Positions 56,584 to 64,000 of a stretch of DNA of 64,000 nt are shown one piece after another. The notes under the pieces are model-generated. The model was given only the letters and a program-made list of their open reading frames with translations. It was not told where the DNA came from and searched no databases. Source of the stretch: DASVCS01 sp036381495 (GTDB taxonomy: Bacteria > Gemmatimonadota > Gemmatimonadetes > Longimicrobiales > RSA9); NCBI GenBank assembly GCA_036381495.1, contig DASVCS010000118.1, forward strand, positions 1 to 64,000, read 5' to 3'. The translations under genes were made by a program, and so were the position numbers. How positions within the stretch are numbered: position 1 is the first letter of the stretch; every line of letters begins with the position of its first letter.

Positions 56584-57355
56584 ATTCGGGCGGATCCTCT
56601 ACGGCGTCGAAGACCGCGTCGCCGCGGTCACGCTGAACCGGCCGGAGAAGCGGAACGCGCTGGACGACCGCACGGTGGCCGAGCTGCGCGAGGCGTTCCT
56701 GCGCGCGGAGGCCGATGATGCGGTGGCGGTGGTCCTGCTGCGGGGCGCCGGGCCCGACTTCTGCGCCGGCGCCGACCTGGCGCAGCTCGAGAAGATCGCG
56801 GCCGGCGCGGGGCCGCTCGAGAACCTGGCGGATGCCGAGGCGCTGGGCGCGCTGCTGGTCCTGATGCGGCGGCTGGCCAAGCCGATCGTCGCGGCGGTCC
56901 ACGGCCACGCCTTCGCGGGCGGCGCCGGGCTGGCCACCGCCTGCGATGTGGTGCTCGCCGCGGAGGACGCGCGCTTCGGCTACCCCGAGGTGCACCTGGG
57001 ATTCGTGCCGGCCATGGTCATGGCGCTGCTCAGGCGCGCGTGCGGCGAGAAGATCGCCTTCGAGCTGGTCGCCCGTGGCGACCGGATCGAGGCCGACGTC
57101 GCGCATCGCATCGGGCTGGTGAACCGGATCCTCCCCGCGGCCACGTTCGACGCGGATGCCGCCGAGTACGCGCGCGAGCTGGCGGCCCGCTCGCCCTCCG
57201 CGCTCCGGCTCGTCAAGCGGCTTTTCTACGGCATCGACGGCGCGAGCTTCGAGGAGGCCATCGCCCGCGGCGCAGAGGTCAACGTCCTGGCGCGCATGAC
57301 CGAAGACACGCGCGCGGGCGTGCGCCGGTTCCTCGAGCGGCGCGCGCCGCGCTGA
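56576..57355 (+). CDS. Enoyl-CoA hydratase/isomerase (crotonase family)
   Basis: 259 residues. Crotonase motifs: VAAVTLNRPEKRNALDDRTV, FCAGADLAQLEK (oxyanion hole), GHAFAGGAGLATACDVVLA and ARFGYPEVHLGFVPAM. One of the two glutamates of classic hydratases (GGG-x-E) is Ala/Gly here, while the second (PEVHLG) is kept, a pattern seen in methylglutaconyl-type hydratases. With the carboxyltransferase and AtuA this suggests leucine/isovalerate or citronellol breakdown. Exact substrate not provable from sequence. Confidence 0.9.
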   Translation: MAEFGRILYGVEDRVAAVTLNRPEKRNALDDRTVAELREAFLRAEADDAVAVVLLRGAGPDFCAGADLAQLEKIAAGAGPLENLADAEALGALLVLMRRLAKPIVAAVHGHAFAGGAGLATACDVVLAAEDARFGYPEVHLGFVPAMVMALLRRACGEKIAFELVARGDRIEADVAHRIGLVNRILPAATFDADAAEYARELAARSPSALRLVKRLFYGIDGASFEEAIARGAEVNVLARMTEDTRAGVRRFLERRAPR

Positions 57356-57368
57356 CCGGCGGCCCCTC

Positions 57369-57554
57369 ATGGGCTGGTTCCGCCCCTCACGCGAGCGACG
57401 GGGGCCCGACCCCTACCTGAACTGGAAGATCGCGCTCTTCATCACCGGCGGGGCGCTCGGCGCCGCCGGGATGCTGCGCAACGACGGACGCCTCGTCGCC
57501 GCCGGGATCGCGGTGCTCGCCGTCGGCGTGGTGCTCCGGTTCCTGCGGAGTTAG
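57369..57554 (+). CDS. 61-residue membrane protein, unidentified
   Basis: Basic, polar N-terminus (MGWFRPSRERRGPDPYLNWK), then two hydrophobic segments (IALFITGGALGAAGML and LVAAGIAVLAVGVVLRFL). It begins 13 bases after the hydratase stop and is the last gene of the acyl-CoA block. Two copies of dispersed repeat B follow its stop. No family recognised. Confidence 0.6.
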   Translation: MGWFRPSRERRGPDPYLNWKIALFITGGALGAAGMLRNDGRLVAAGIAVLAVGVVLRFLRS

Positions 57555-57561
57555 AGCGGTC

Positions 57562-57629
57562 GTCGCGTCACTTCGGAGTCGTGCGCGCCCCCGAACCGGG
57601 CGCAGCGAACGGCCGCACGGCTCCGAACC
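57562..57629 (+). repeat. Dispersed intergenic repeat B, copy 2
   Basis: 68 bases, matching copy 1 (20349-20416) with nine mismatches and no gaps. It begins seven bases after the stop of the 61-residue protein gene. Ends form a near-perfect inverted repeat. Confidence 0.85.
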
Positions 57630-57655
57630 CGTCGGTGAGCCGCGTTGGAGCGGCC

Positions 57656-57720
57656 GTCGCGTCGGTCCGGAGTCGCACACGCGCGTCGCGAGCGCGCGGG
57701 CGGCCGAGCGGCTCCGAACC
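57656..57720 (+). repeat. Dispersed intergenic repeat B, copy 3 (diverged)
   Basis: 65 bases starting GTCGCGTCGGTCCGGAGTCG and ending GCGGCTCCGAACC. Same ends as copies 1 and 2, with a shorter and diverged middle. In tandem with copy 2, 26 bases apart. Confidence 0.7.
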
Positions 57721-57752
57721 AGCGGACGCAGCGCTCCGGAGCGGCGTCCGCT
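57721..57752. repeat. Strong hairpin next to repeat B
   Basis: AGCGGACGC at 57721-57729 and GCGTCCGCT at 57744-57752 are exact inverted repeats, and between them CGCTCCGGAGCG is itself a perfect palindrome. It abuts the end of repeat B copy 3 and ends at the -35 of the DUF512 operon promoter. It may terminate the upstream operon. Confidence 0.7.
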
Positions 57753-57780
57753 TGAAGCAAGGGGCGGCGTTGGTTATCTT
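57752..57780 (+). promoter_or_regulatory. Putative promoter of the DUF512-der-plsY-gpsA operon
   Basis: TTGAAG at 57752-57757, 17-base spacer, TATCTT at 57775-57780 followed by TG, so the -10 reads TATCTTTG, the same as the TAnnTTTG form of Bacteroidota. Leader of about 58 bases to ATG 57846. Confidence 0.55.
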
Positions 57781-57845
57781 TGTCGTCTCAACGATGTACG
57801 CACTCTTTCGGGGCGGCCGTCCAGCCGCCCCGAAGCGCAAGGGGC

Positions 57846-59120
57846 ATGGTTCGGATCGCAGAGGTCCTTCCGGGGACGATCGCCGAAGAGCTGCGGCTCG
57901 AGATCGGCAGCCGCATCGTGCGGATCAACGGCGAGCCGGTGCGGGACACGATCGATTTCCGCTTCTTCGAAGCGGAATCGCGGGTCGAGCTGGAAGTGGT
58001 GCCGGCGGATGGCGGCCGCGCGACGATCTACGAGATCGAGAAGGACCCCGAGGATGGATTGGGCGTGGTCCCCGCGCCGGATGCAGTCCGCGAGTGTGCC
58101 AACAAGTGCGTCTTCTGCTTCGTCGACGGCAACCCGCCGGGGGTACGGCGCACCCTCGGGCTCCGCGACGACGACTTCCGTCTTTCGTTCACCTACGGCA
58201 GCTACGTGACGCTGACGAACCTGGGGCCGAAGGGGTTCGCGCGTCTGATCGAGCAGCGCCTCTCGCCGCTGTACGTGAGCGTGCACGCCACGGAACCCGA
58301 GGTGCGCATGCGGCTGCTGGGGGTCCCGCGCGGCGGCGACATCGTCGAGCGGCTCGAACGACTCGTGGACGCCGGCATCGAAGTCCACACGCAGGTCGTG
58401 CTCTGCCCCGGCTGGAACGATGGCCCGCACCTCGACCGGACGATCGAGGATCTGTGGCGACTCGGTCCGGGGGTCCTCTCGCTCTCGGTCGTGCCGGTCG
58501 GACTGACGCGCTACAACCTCGGCCGGCCGGTCCGCCTGCTCGAGCCGGCGGAGGCGGCGGCGGCCATCGACCGCGTCGACGCGGCGCGGGCGCGGGCTCG
58601 CGCCGAGCGCGCCACGGGGTGGGCGTACGCGGGCGATGAGATGTTCTTCATTGCCGGCCGGCCGATCCCGGAGGCGGCGTATTACGATGACGGCGAGCTG
58701 ACGGAGAACGGCGTCGGTGCGGTGCGGCGGCTGCTGGACGACTTCGAGGCCGGGCTCCCGGCCGTCCCGCGGCTCGAAGGTCGCCGGGTGGTGCTCCTCT
58801 CCGGTACGCGCATGGCGCCCGTCCTCGCGCCGCTCGGCGACCGCCTCGCGGCCGCGACCGGCGCGACCGTCGAGGTCATCGGCGTCGAGAACACGCTCTT
58901 CGGACCGTCGGTCAACACCGCCGGGCTGCTCCCCGGCCGCGCCCTGCTCGATGCGCTGCGCGCCGCGGCTCCCTTCGACATCGCGCTGCTGCCGGCCGAG
59001 GCGCTCAACCACGACGACGTCTTCATCGACGATGTGTCGTTCGCGGATGTCGTGGCGGCGTTCGCGCCGGCGCGCGTCGTGGCAGCGTTCGAACCCGCGA
59101 GTGCCCTGACCGGATCGTGA
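57846..59120 (+). CDS. DUF512 family radical-SAM-like iron-sulfur protein with PDZ-like N-terminus
   Basis: 424 residues from ATG 57846. N-terminal PDZ-like part (about 1-70: VLPGTIAEELRLEIGSRIVRINGEPV). Then a cysteine cluster ECANKCVFCFVDGNPPG (Cys-x3-Cys-x2-Cys, radical-SAM type) and DFRLSFTYGSYVTLTNL, YVSVHATEPEVRMRLLG, QVVLCPGWNDG. The DUF512 C-terminal part has GWAYAGDEMFFIAGRPIP and VVLLSGTRMAPVLAPL. Often encoded next to der, as here; function not established. Stop overlaps der by four bases. Confidence 0.92.
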   Translation: MVRIAEVLPGTIAEELRLEIGSRIVRINGEPVRDTIDFRFFEAESRVELEVVPADGGRATIYEIEKDPEDGLGVVPAPDAVRECANKCVFCFVDGNPPGVRRTLGLRDDDFRLSFTYGSYVTLTNLGPKGFARLIEQRLSPLYVSVHATEPEVRMRLLGVPRGGDIVERLERLVDAGIEVHTQVVLCPGWNDGPHLDRTIEDLWRLGPGVLSLSVVPVGLTRYNLGRPVRLLEPAEAAAAIDRVDAARARARAERATGWAYAGDEMFFIAGRPIPEAAYYDDGELTENGVGAVRRLLDDFEAGLPAVPRLEGRRVVLLSGTRMAPVLAPLGDRLAAATGATVEVIGVENTLFGPSVNTAGLLPGRALLDALRAAAPFDIALLPAEALNHDDVFIDDVSFADVVAAFAPARVVAAFEPASALTGS

Positions 59121-60448
59121 GTCGCGAGCTGCCGGCCGTCGCGGTGGTGGGGCGGCCGAACGTGGGCAAGTCCACGCTCTTCAACCGCATCCTCGGCCGG
59201 CGCCTCGCGATCGTCGAGGACGTGCCGGGCGTGACGCGGGACCGGCACTTCGCTCGCGCCGATTGGGCCGGCCGCGCCTTCTACGTGATCGACACCGGTG
59301 GGCTCGAGACGGAAACGGATGAGCCGCTGGCCGCGGCGATCCGCCGGCAGGTCCTGGCCGCGATCGAAGAGGCGGACGTCCTGGTCTTCGTCGTGGATGG
59401 CAAGACGGGGCTGCACCCGATGGACGAGCGGATCGCGGGGTTGTTGCGGCGGGCGGAGCGGCCGGTGGTCCTGGTGGTCAACAAGATGGACCGCCTGCCG
59501 GAAGACCTGGGGCATCACGACTTCTGGGCGCTGGGGCTGGGTGAGCCGCTCCCGGTGAGCGCGATCTCGGGGAAGGGCTCGGGCGATGTGCTGGATGCGG
59601 TCGTGGCGCGGCTGCCGGACCGGCCCGAGAGCGCCGTGCCGGACGACACACTGCACGTGGCGGTGATCGGCAGGCCGAACGTGGGGAAGTCCAGCTTCGT
59701 CAACCGGCTCCTCGGCGAGGAGCGGATGGTGGTGGGCGAGACGCCGGGGACCACGCGCGACAGTGTCGACACGCCGCTCCGCTACCACGGGCGCACCCTG
59801 ATGTTCATCGACACGGCCGGACTGCGGCGGCAGGCGCGGATCGACGAGAGCCTCGAGTACTACAGTGCGCTGCGGACGGCGCGCTCGATCGAGCGGGCCG
59901 ACGTCTGTCTGCTGCTCGTGGACGCGAGCGAGCCGGTGCACTTGCAGGATCTGAAGATCGCGGAGCGGGCGTGGGAGGCGGGCTGCGGCCTGATCATCGT
60001 GGCGAACAAGTGGGACCTGGTCGAGAAGGAGACGGGGACGGCGGCGGCGTACGAGCGACACCTGCGCGAGCGCGCGCCCTCGCTGCGCTGGGTCCCGGTG
60101 ATCTTCACCTCGGCGCTCACGGGGCAGCGCGTGCAGCGGACGTTGGACCTGGTGCTCGAAGTCGCGGCGGAGCGCGCGCGTCGCATTCCGACGAGTGAGG
60201 TGACGGAGGCGTTCCGGTCGCTCGCGGCGCGGCAGCCGCCGCCGCACTTCCGGGGGCGGGAGGTGAAGCTGCTGTACGCCACGCAGGTCGACACCGCGCC
60301 GCCGACGTTCGTCATCTTCACGAACCTGCCGAAGGGGATCCCGGCCCACTACCTTCGGTACCTGCACAACGGACTACGGGAGCGCTGGGGCTTCGTCGGG
60401 GTGCCGCTCCGCTTCCGGGTGCGCGGGCGACGGGAGCGGCGCGAATGA
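59117..60448 (+). CDS. der: Ribosome biogenesis GTPase Der (EngA)
   Basis: 443 residues, GTG start. Two tandem GTPase domains, G1 motifs VVGRPNVGKSTLFNRI (about 10-25) and VIGRPNVGKSSFVNRL (about 183-198), each followed by DTGG/DTAG and NKMD/NKWD. A C-terminal KH-like domain begins near 355 (KLLYATQVDTAPPTFVIF, YLRYLHNGLRERWGF). Needed for 50S assembly. Coupled to plsY by a four-base overlap. Confidence 0.97.
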   Translation: MSRELPAVAVVGRPNVGKSTLFNRILGRRLAIVEDVPGVTRDRHFARADWAGRAFYVIDTGGLETETDEPLAAAIRRQVLAAIEEADVLVFVVDGKTGLHPMDERIAGLLRRAERPVVLVVNKMDRLPEDLGHHDFWALGLGEPLPVSAISGKGSGDVLDAVVARLPDRPESAVPDDTLHVAVIGRPNVGKSSFVNRLLGEERMVVGETPGTTRDSVDTPLRYHGRTLMFIDTAGLRRQARIDESLEYYSALRTARSIERADVCLLLVDASEPVHLQDLKIAERAWEAGCGLIIVANKWDLVEKETGTAAAYERHLRERAPSLRWVPVIFTSALTGQRVQRTLDLVLEVAAERARRIPTSEVTEAFRSLAARQPPPHFRGREVKLLYATQVDTAPPTFVIFTNLPKGIPAHYLRYLHNGLRERWGFVGVPLRFRVRGRRERRE

Positions 60449-61047
60449 ACGTGATCTTCCTCGTGGCGAGCTATCTCCTCGGCGCCGTACCTTCGAGCTA
60501 CCTGGCGGGGCGGTGGACGCGAGGGGTGGACCTGCGCCGTCTGGGGAGCGGCAACCTCGGGGCGACCAACGCGTTCCGCGTGCTCGGCTGGCGGATCGCG
60601 CTCCCGGTGCTGCTCTTCGACATGTTCAAGGGATGGTTCCCCGTCTTCTTCTTCCCGCAGTGGGATGGCGCCGGACCCGCCTGGGCGCTGGCCTACGGCG
60701 CCGCCGCGCTGGTCGGGCACGTGTTCAGCATCTACGTGCGCTTTCGCGGTGGGAAGGGCGTGGCGACGGGAGCCGGCGTCCTCCTGGCGCTCGCGCCGCG
60801 CGCAGTGCTGGCCGGGCTGGCCGTGTGGGTCGTGCTGGTCGCGGCGACGCGCATCGTCTCCGTGGCGTCGCTGGCCGCGGCGATCGTGGTCCCGATCGTG
60901 GTCCGGCTCACGCGGGGGCCGGACACGGTGTTCTGGCTCTCGGTGGGGCTGGCGATCTTCGTGGTCTATGCGCACCGGTCGAACATCCGGCGCCTGCTCC
61001 GGGGGGAAGAACGGCGGATCGGCGGCAGGATGGGAGAGGCGAGATGA
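60445..61047 (+). CDS. plsY: Acyl-phosphate glycerol-3-phosphate acyltransferase
   Basis: 200 residues, about five TMs. Catalyses the first acylation of glycerol-3-phosphate in membrane lipid synthesis. Conserved motifs: LGAVPSSYLAGRW, LRRLGSGNLGATNAFRVLG, GHVFSIYVRFRGGKGVATG and the final VYAHRSNIRRLLRGEE. Stop overlaps gpsA (ATGA), so the two enzymes that make and use glycerol-3-phosphate are coupled. Confidence 0.96.
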   Translation: MNVIFLVASYLLGAVPSSYLAGRWTRGVDLRRLGSGNLGATNAFRVLGWRIALPVLLFDMFKGWFPVFFFPQWDGAGPAWALAYGAAALVGHVFSIYVRFRGGKGVATGAGVLLALAPRAVLAGLAVWVVLVAATRIVSVASLAAAIVVPIVVRLTRGPDTVFWLSVGLAIFVVYAHRSNIRRLLRGEERRIGGRMGEAR

Positions 61048-62051
61048 GAGGCGAGGTCGGTGTCCTCGGCGCCGGGAGCTGGGGGACCACGCTGGCGAAC
61101 CTGCTGGCGCGCAAGGGGCACCGGGTGCGGCTCTGGTCGCACGAGGCGGAGGTCGCGCGAGAGATCAACGCGGAGCGGGAGAACGCGAAGTACCTGCCCG
61201 GCATTTCACTCGATCCGCGCCTCGAGGCCACGGTGGACCTCCGGGAGGCCGTCGAGGATGCCGAGGTCATCGTGTCGGTGAGCCCGTCGCAGTACGTGCG
61301 AGGGATCGTGCAACGAGCGGCCCCCTGGATCCGACCCGATGCCATGGTCGTGAGCGCATCCAAGGGGATCGAGACCGGCACGCTCCAGACCATGGCGGAT
61401 GTACTGGACGACGTGCTGCCGCGGGCGCCGGCGCGCACCTGCTACCTCTCGGGTCCGAGCTTCGCGCTCGAGGTCGCGCGCGAGCAGCCGACGGCGGTGG
61501 TCGCGGCGAGCCGGTCGGACGTGGTGGCGCGCCGCGGGCAGGAACTCTTCCAGACGCCGTACTTCCGGGTGTACACCAATCCGGATGTGCGTGGCGTCGA
61601 GCTCGGCGGCGCGCTCAAGAACGTGATCGCGCTCGCGGCCGGCATGGCCGCGGGGCTGGGCCTCGGCAACAACGCGCGAGCGGCGCTGATCACGCGCGGC
61701 CTCGCCGAGATCGCGCGCCTCGGGCTGGCCATGGGCGCCAGCCCCCTGACCTTCGCCGGCCTCGCGGGGATGGGCGACCTGATCCTCACCTGCACCGGTG
61801 AGCTGAGCCGGAACCGGCGCGTCGGCGTGGCCCTCGGCCAGGGGCGCTCGCTCGACGACGTCCTGGCCGAGATGACCATGGTCGCGGAAGGCATCGAAAC
61901 GACGCGCGCGACGCACGCACTCGCCGAGCGGATGGACATCGAGATGCCGATCGTCGCCGAGGTCCACGCCGTCCTCTTCGACGGCCGCGACCCGCGCGAA
62001 GCCGTCGACAACCTGATGCTGCGCGAGCCGAAAGCGGAGTTGTGGCGATGA
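61044..62051 (+). CDS. gpsA: NAD(P)-dependent glycerol-3-phosphate dehydrogenase
   Basis: 335 residues from ATG 61044. Nucleotide-binding VGVLGAGSWGTTLANLLA (about 5-22). Then VSVSPSQYVRGI, VVSASKGIETGTL, CYLSGPSFALEVA, ELGGALKNVIALAAGMAAGL (catalytic Lys) and TFAGLAGMGDLILTCTGELSRNR. Supplies glycerol-3-phosphate to PlsY. Typical length. Confidence 0.97.
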   Translation: MRGEVGVLGAGSWGTTLANLLARKGHRVRLWSHEAEVAREINAERENAKYLPGISLDPRLEATVDLREAVEDAEVIVSVSPSQYVRGIVQRAAPWIRPDAMVVSASKGIETGTLQTMADVLDDVLPRAPARTCYLSGPSFALEVAREQPTAVVAASRSDVVARRGQELFQTPYFRVYTNPDVRGVELGGALKNVIALAAGMAAGLGLGNNARAALITRGLAEIARLGLAMGASPLTFAGLAGMGDLILTCTGELSRNRRVGVALGQGRSLDDVLAEMTMVAEGIETTRATHALAERMDIEMPIVAEVHAVLFDGRDPREAVDNLMLREPKAELWR

Positions 62052-62410
62052 GCGAGGAGCCGATCGTACGCAAGGAATACTACTCGATCACCGAGGTGTG
62101 CGAGCTTGTCGACTTGAAGCCGCACGTGCTGCGGTACTGGGAGAGTCAGTTCCCGGCGCTCAACCCGTCGAAGAATCGCTCGGGCAACCGGGTGTACCGA
62201 CGCAAGGAGATCGAGCTCGTCCTGCTGGTCAAGCGACTCCTGTACGAGGAGAAGTACACGATCGAGGGTGCGCGCCGGAAGCTGGACCAACTCCGCAAGG
62301 GCGGGGAACTGGCGGCGGAAGCCGAGCGGGCGCTCAACGGCGAGATGATCGCGCTGCTCCGAGACGAGCTGCGCCGCGTTCGCGACGTCCTCACGCCCGC
62401 CGGCTCCTGA
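62048..62410 (+). CDS. MerR-family transcriptional regulator
   Basis: 120 residues from ATG 62048, overlapping gpsA by four bases. Winged HTH at about 8-75: YYSITEVCELVDLKPHVLRYWESQF, quoted as SITEVCELVDLKPHVLRYWE, then NRSGNRVYRRKEIELVLLVKRLL and the Y-TIEGARRKLD helix. The C-terminal part is a short coiled coil with no Cys or ligand domain, so the effector is unknown. It is a common neighbour of surE in related genomes, as far as I recall. The stop shares bases with the surE start. Confidence 0.88.
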   Translation: MSEEPIVRKEYYSITEVCELVDLKPHVLRYWESQFPALNPSKNRSGNRVYRRKEIELVLLVKRLLYEEKYTIEGARRKLDQLRKGGELAAEAERALNGEMIALLRDELRRVRDVLTPAGS

Positions 62411-63156
62411 TGCGGATCCTGGTGACGAACGACGATGGCCACCTGGCGATCGGGCTGCGCACGCTCGCGGACGCCGCCCGCCGCATCGGCGACGTCCACG
62501 TCGTCGCGCCGGACCGCGAACAGAGCGCGACGAGTCATTCACTGACACTGCATTATCCGCTGCGGGCGCGGCAAACCGAGGACGGCGTCTGGATCGTGGA
62601 CGGTACGCCCACGGATTGCATTGTCCTGGCGCTCGGCGAATTGCTCCCCGAGCGGCCGGACGTGGTGCTGTCGGGTGTGAACCACGGCGCGAACCTGGGC
62701 GATGACGTCCTCTACTCGGGGACCGTCGCGGCGGCGATGGAGGCGACGATCCTGGGGATCCCGGCCATCGCGCTCTCCTACGCGGGCCGCGACAGTGAGG
62801 GCATTGGCGCGTGGACGGACGTCCTCGCGGGACTGCTCAGGCAGCTCATCCGTGAGGACTTCCCCGCAGAGACGCTGCTCAACATCAACCTGCCGCCCAT
62901 CCCGCCCGATGCGGTGCAGGGCGTCCGCACGACCACGCTCGGCCGGCGGGCGTACGTGGATTCACTGACGCGGGCACGCGATCCCAGCGGGAGAGAGTAC
63001 TTCTGGATCGGCGGCGGAGAGAGCCGCTGGTGGGGCGGCCCCGAGTCCGATTTCCGAGCGGTGCACTCGGATTGCGTGTCGATCACGCCGCTCCACCTCG
63101 ACCTGACCAGCTACCGGCTGATGAAGGAGATTGACGCGTGGAACCTTCGGGTCTGA
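62410..63156 (+). CDS. surE: 5'-nucleotidase SurE
   Basis: 248 residues. Metal site MRILVTNDDGHLAIGL (Asp-Asp), APDREQSATSHSLTL (Ser) and SGVNHGANLGDDVLYSGTV (Asn), all family-defining. Hydrolyses nucleoside monophosphates in the stationary phase. Overlaps pcm by 19 bases; the surE-pcm pair is classic for stress survival and protein repair. Confidence 0.96.
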   Translation: MRILVTNDDGHLAIGLRTLADAARRIGDVHVVAPDREQSATSHSLTLHYPLRARQTEDGVWIVDGTPTDCIVLALGELLPERPDVVLSGVNHGANLGDDVLYSGTVAAAMEATILGIPAIALSYAGRDSEGIGAWTDVLAGLLRQLIREDFPAETLLNINLPPIPPDAVQGVRTTTLGRRAYVDSLTRARDPSGREYFWIGGGESRWWGGPESDFRAVHSDCVSITPLHLDLTSYRLMKEIDAWNLRV

Positions 63157-63800
63157 GCGACGGCCGCTTCGAGCGGTTGCGTCGTCAGTTGATCGAGACG
63201 ATCCGCGAGCGCGGGATCGATGACCTCGAGGTGCTCGAAGCGTTCGACCGCGTGCCGCGCCACCTGTTCGTCCCGGACGCCGTGCAGCACCGCGCGTACG
63301 AGGATGCGCCGCTGCCGATCGGTTACGCGCAGACGGCGTCGCAGCCGTCGATCCAGGCGCTGTACCTCCAGACCCTGCGACTCGGGCCGCAGGACCGCGT
63401 CCTCGAGATCGGCACCGGGAGCGGCTATCAAACGGCGCTGCTCGCCCACCTCGCGGGGCACGTCTACTCGGTGGAACGCATCCGGGAACTCTCCGTGCGC
63501 GCTCGCGCGGTGCTCGACAGCCTGCGCATCTCGAACGTGGCGCTGCTGGTCGGTGATGGAAGCATCGGCTGGTCCCGCTACGCGCCGTTCGATGCGATCC
63601 TCGTCGCCGCCGCCGCGCCCGCCGCGCCGCCCGCGCTGCTCGACCAGCTCGCGCCCGGCGGCCGCATGTTGATCCCGATCGGTGGCCGCGACGAGCAGCG
63701 CCTGACGCTCTTCCGCCGGACGCCGGACGGGATCGAGAGCGAGGATGTGGGCGGCTGCCTCTTCGTGCCACTCGTCGGCCGCTTCGGCTGGCCGACATGA
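63138..63800 (+). CDS. pcm: Protein-L-isoaspartate O-methyltransferase
   Basis: 220 residues, GTG start inside the end of surE. Repairs isoaspartyl residues using SAM. Motifs: FDRVPRHLFVPDAVQHRAYED, quoted as VPRHLFVPDAVQHRAY, then PLPIGYAQTASQPSIQAL (family loop, Gly-Tyr-Ala where GQT is usual), VLEIGTGSGYQTALLA (motif I) and LAPGGRMLIPIGGRDEQ. Normal length. Confidence 0.95.
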   Translation: MEPSGLSDGRFERLRRQLIETIRERGIDDLEVLEAFDRVPRHLFVPDAVQHRAYEDAPLPIGYAQTASQPSIQALYLQTLRLGPQDRVLEIGTGSGYQTALLAHLAGHVYSVERIRELSVRARAVLDSLRISNVALLVGDGSIGWSRYAPFDAILVAAAAPAAPPALLDQLAPGGRMLIPIGGRDEQRLTLFRRTPDGIESEDVGGCLFVPLVGRFGWPT

Positions 63801-63885
63801 CCGTGGCACCACCACGGGATCGGCGAGGAGGCTCGGAGGCGATGTGCCGCGCCGGCGCGCCGCGTGCTGCGGGACCGCGCGACTC

Positions 63886-63914
63886 TTTCGTCCCGGTGGG
63901 GTGATCCTTATCTT
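63886..63914 (+). promoter_or_regulatory. Weak putative promoter of the last, partial gene
   Basis: TATCTT at 63909-63914 fits the -10 pattern of this window; the -35 17 bases upstream (TTTCGT) is poor. ATG 63956 follows 41 bases later. Confidence 0.3.
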
Positions 63915-63955
63915 GCCCCCGACGCCGAGACACGAACAGCGAGCGGGAGCACGCC

Positions 63956-64000
63956 ATGCCAGAGCAGACCGGGCCGGGGCCGGAGCGTCGTTATCTCCCG
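63956..64000 (+). CDS. 5' end of a gene, truncated by the window edge
   Basis: ATG 63956 after GCGGGAG, encoding MPEQTGPGPERRYLP before the window ends. Too short to identify. The promoter-like -10 upstream and the ribosome-binding site support a real start. Confidence 0.4.
   Translation, partial: MPEQTGPGPERRYLP

Noticed and set aside
1..64000. tRNA, rRNA genes, riboswitches or CRISPR arrays
   Set aside because: No cloverleaf-like sequence, rRNA segment, regularly spaced repeats or cas-like gene was noticed; a dedicated covariance search was not possible here.

Overview
This is a GC-rich bacterial chromosome segment with densely packed genes, many ATGA/GTGA stop-start overlaps and many GTG starts. 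No rRNA, tRNA, CRISPR array or intact mobile element was recognised. The gene families suggest Gemmatimonadota or a close relative in the wider FCB area: exported TPR-CHAT proteins, surface lipoproteins built from Big_2, BACON, CARDB, RCC1 and PD40 repeats, an ECF sigma/anti-sigma pair, and promoters with a TAnnTT -10 box. This assignment is inference from gene content, not from a marker gene.

Layout. (1) 1-4.0 kb, minus strand: a decayed accessory patch with two orphan RHS core remnants, an IS630-type transposase remnant, two small exported proteins resembling the DUF5412 family, and several small membrane proteins, three of which look like paralogues and one of which seems frameshifted. (2) 4.5-17.3 kb: five large exported proteins. 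These are a Big_2/RCC1 lipoprotein, a TPR-CHAT protease-like protein with a C-terminal membrane anchor, a BACON/CARDB/DNRLRE lipoprotein, a Big_2/PD40 lipoprotein and a Big_5 lipoprotein. (3) 17.9-19.0 kb: an anti-sigma factor and its ECF sigma factor. (4) 19.3-28.1 kb: tryptophan genes trpD, then lexA on the other strand, then trpC-trpF-trpB, a HEAT-repeat gene, an HD-GYP gene and trpA. (5) 28.3-34.1 kb: an NFACT (RqcH-like) gene divergent from panB-panC-panD, a degenerate GlmU-like gene, yqeK and a LytR_C protein. (6) 34.1-45.5 kb: rlmN divergent from ptsN, a VanZ-like gene, aspS, then phoH-pgpH-ybeY-DUF502-mgtE and an ABC1/UbiB kinase. (7) 45.6-57.6 kb: an acyl-CoA block with a MeaB-type GTPase, both subunits of a B12-dependent acyl-CoA mutase, a carboxyltransferase, a split AtuA and an enoyl-CoA hydratase, together with a CNNM protein, a methyltransferase, a beta-helix lipoprotein and small membrane proteins. 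(8) 57.8-63.8 kb: DUF512 radical-SAM protein, der, plsY, gpsA, a MerR regulator, surE and pcm, then the first 15 codons of another gene.

How the parts work together. The trp and pan blocks are biosynthetic operons, and phoH-pgpH-ybeY is a common RNA/ribosome maintenance and c-di-AMP block. The 45-57 kb block looks like branched-chain or isoprenoid acyl-CoA degradation. Its mutase carries the Phe/Gln active-site pair of isobutyryl-CoA mutase rather than the Tyr/Arg pair of methylmalonyl-CoA mutase. No biotin carboxylase subunit lies in the window.

The least explained items are two families of dispersed intergenic repeats, interlocked divergent promoters between the NFACT gene and panB, a domain shared by the HEAT and HD-GYP genes inside the trp operon, and the exported CHAT protein among surface lipoproteins. 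All coordinates and motifs were read by eye. Family names rest on motif recognition and were not checked by database search.
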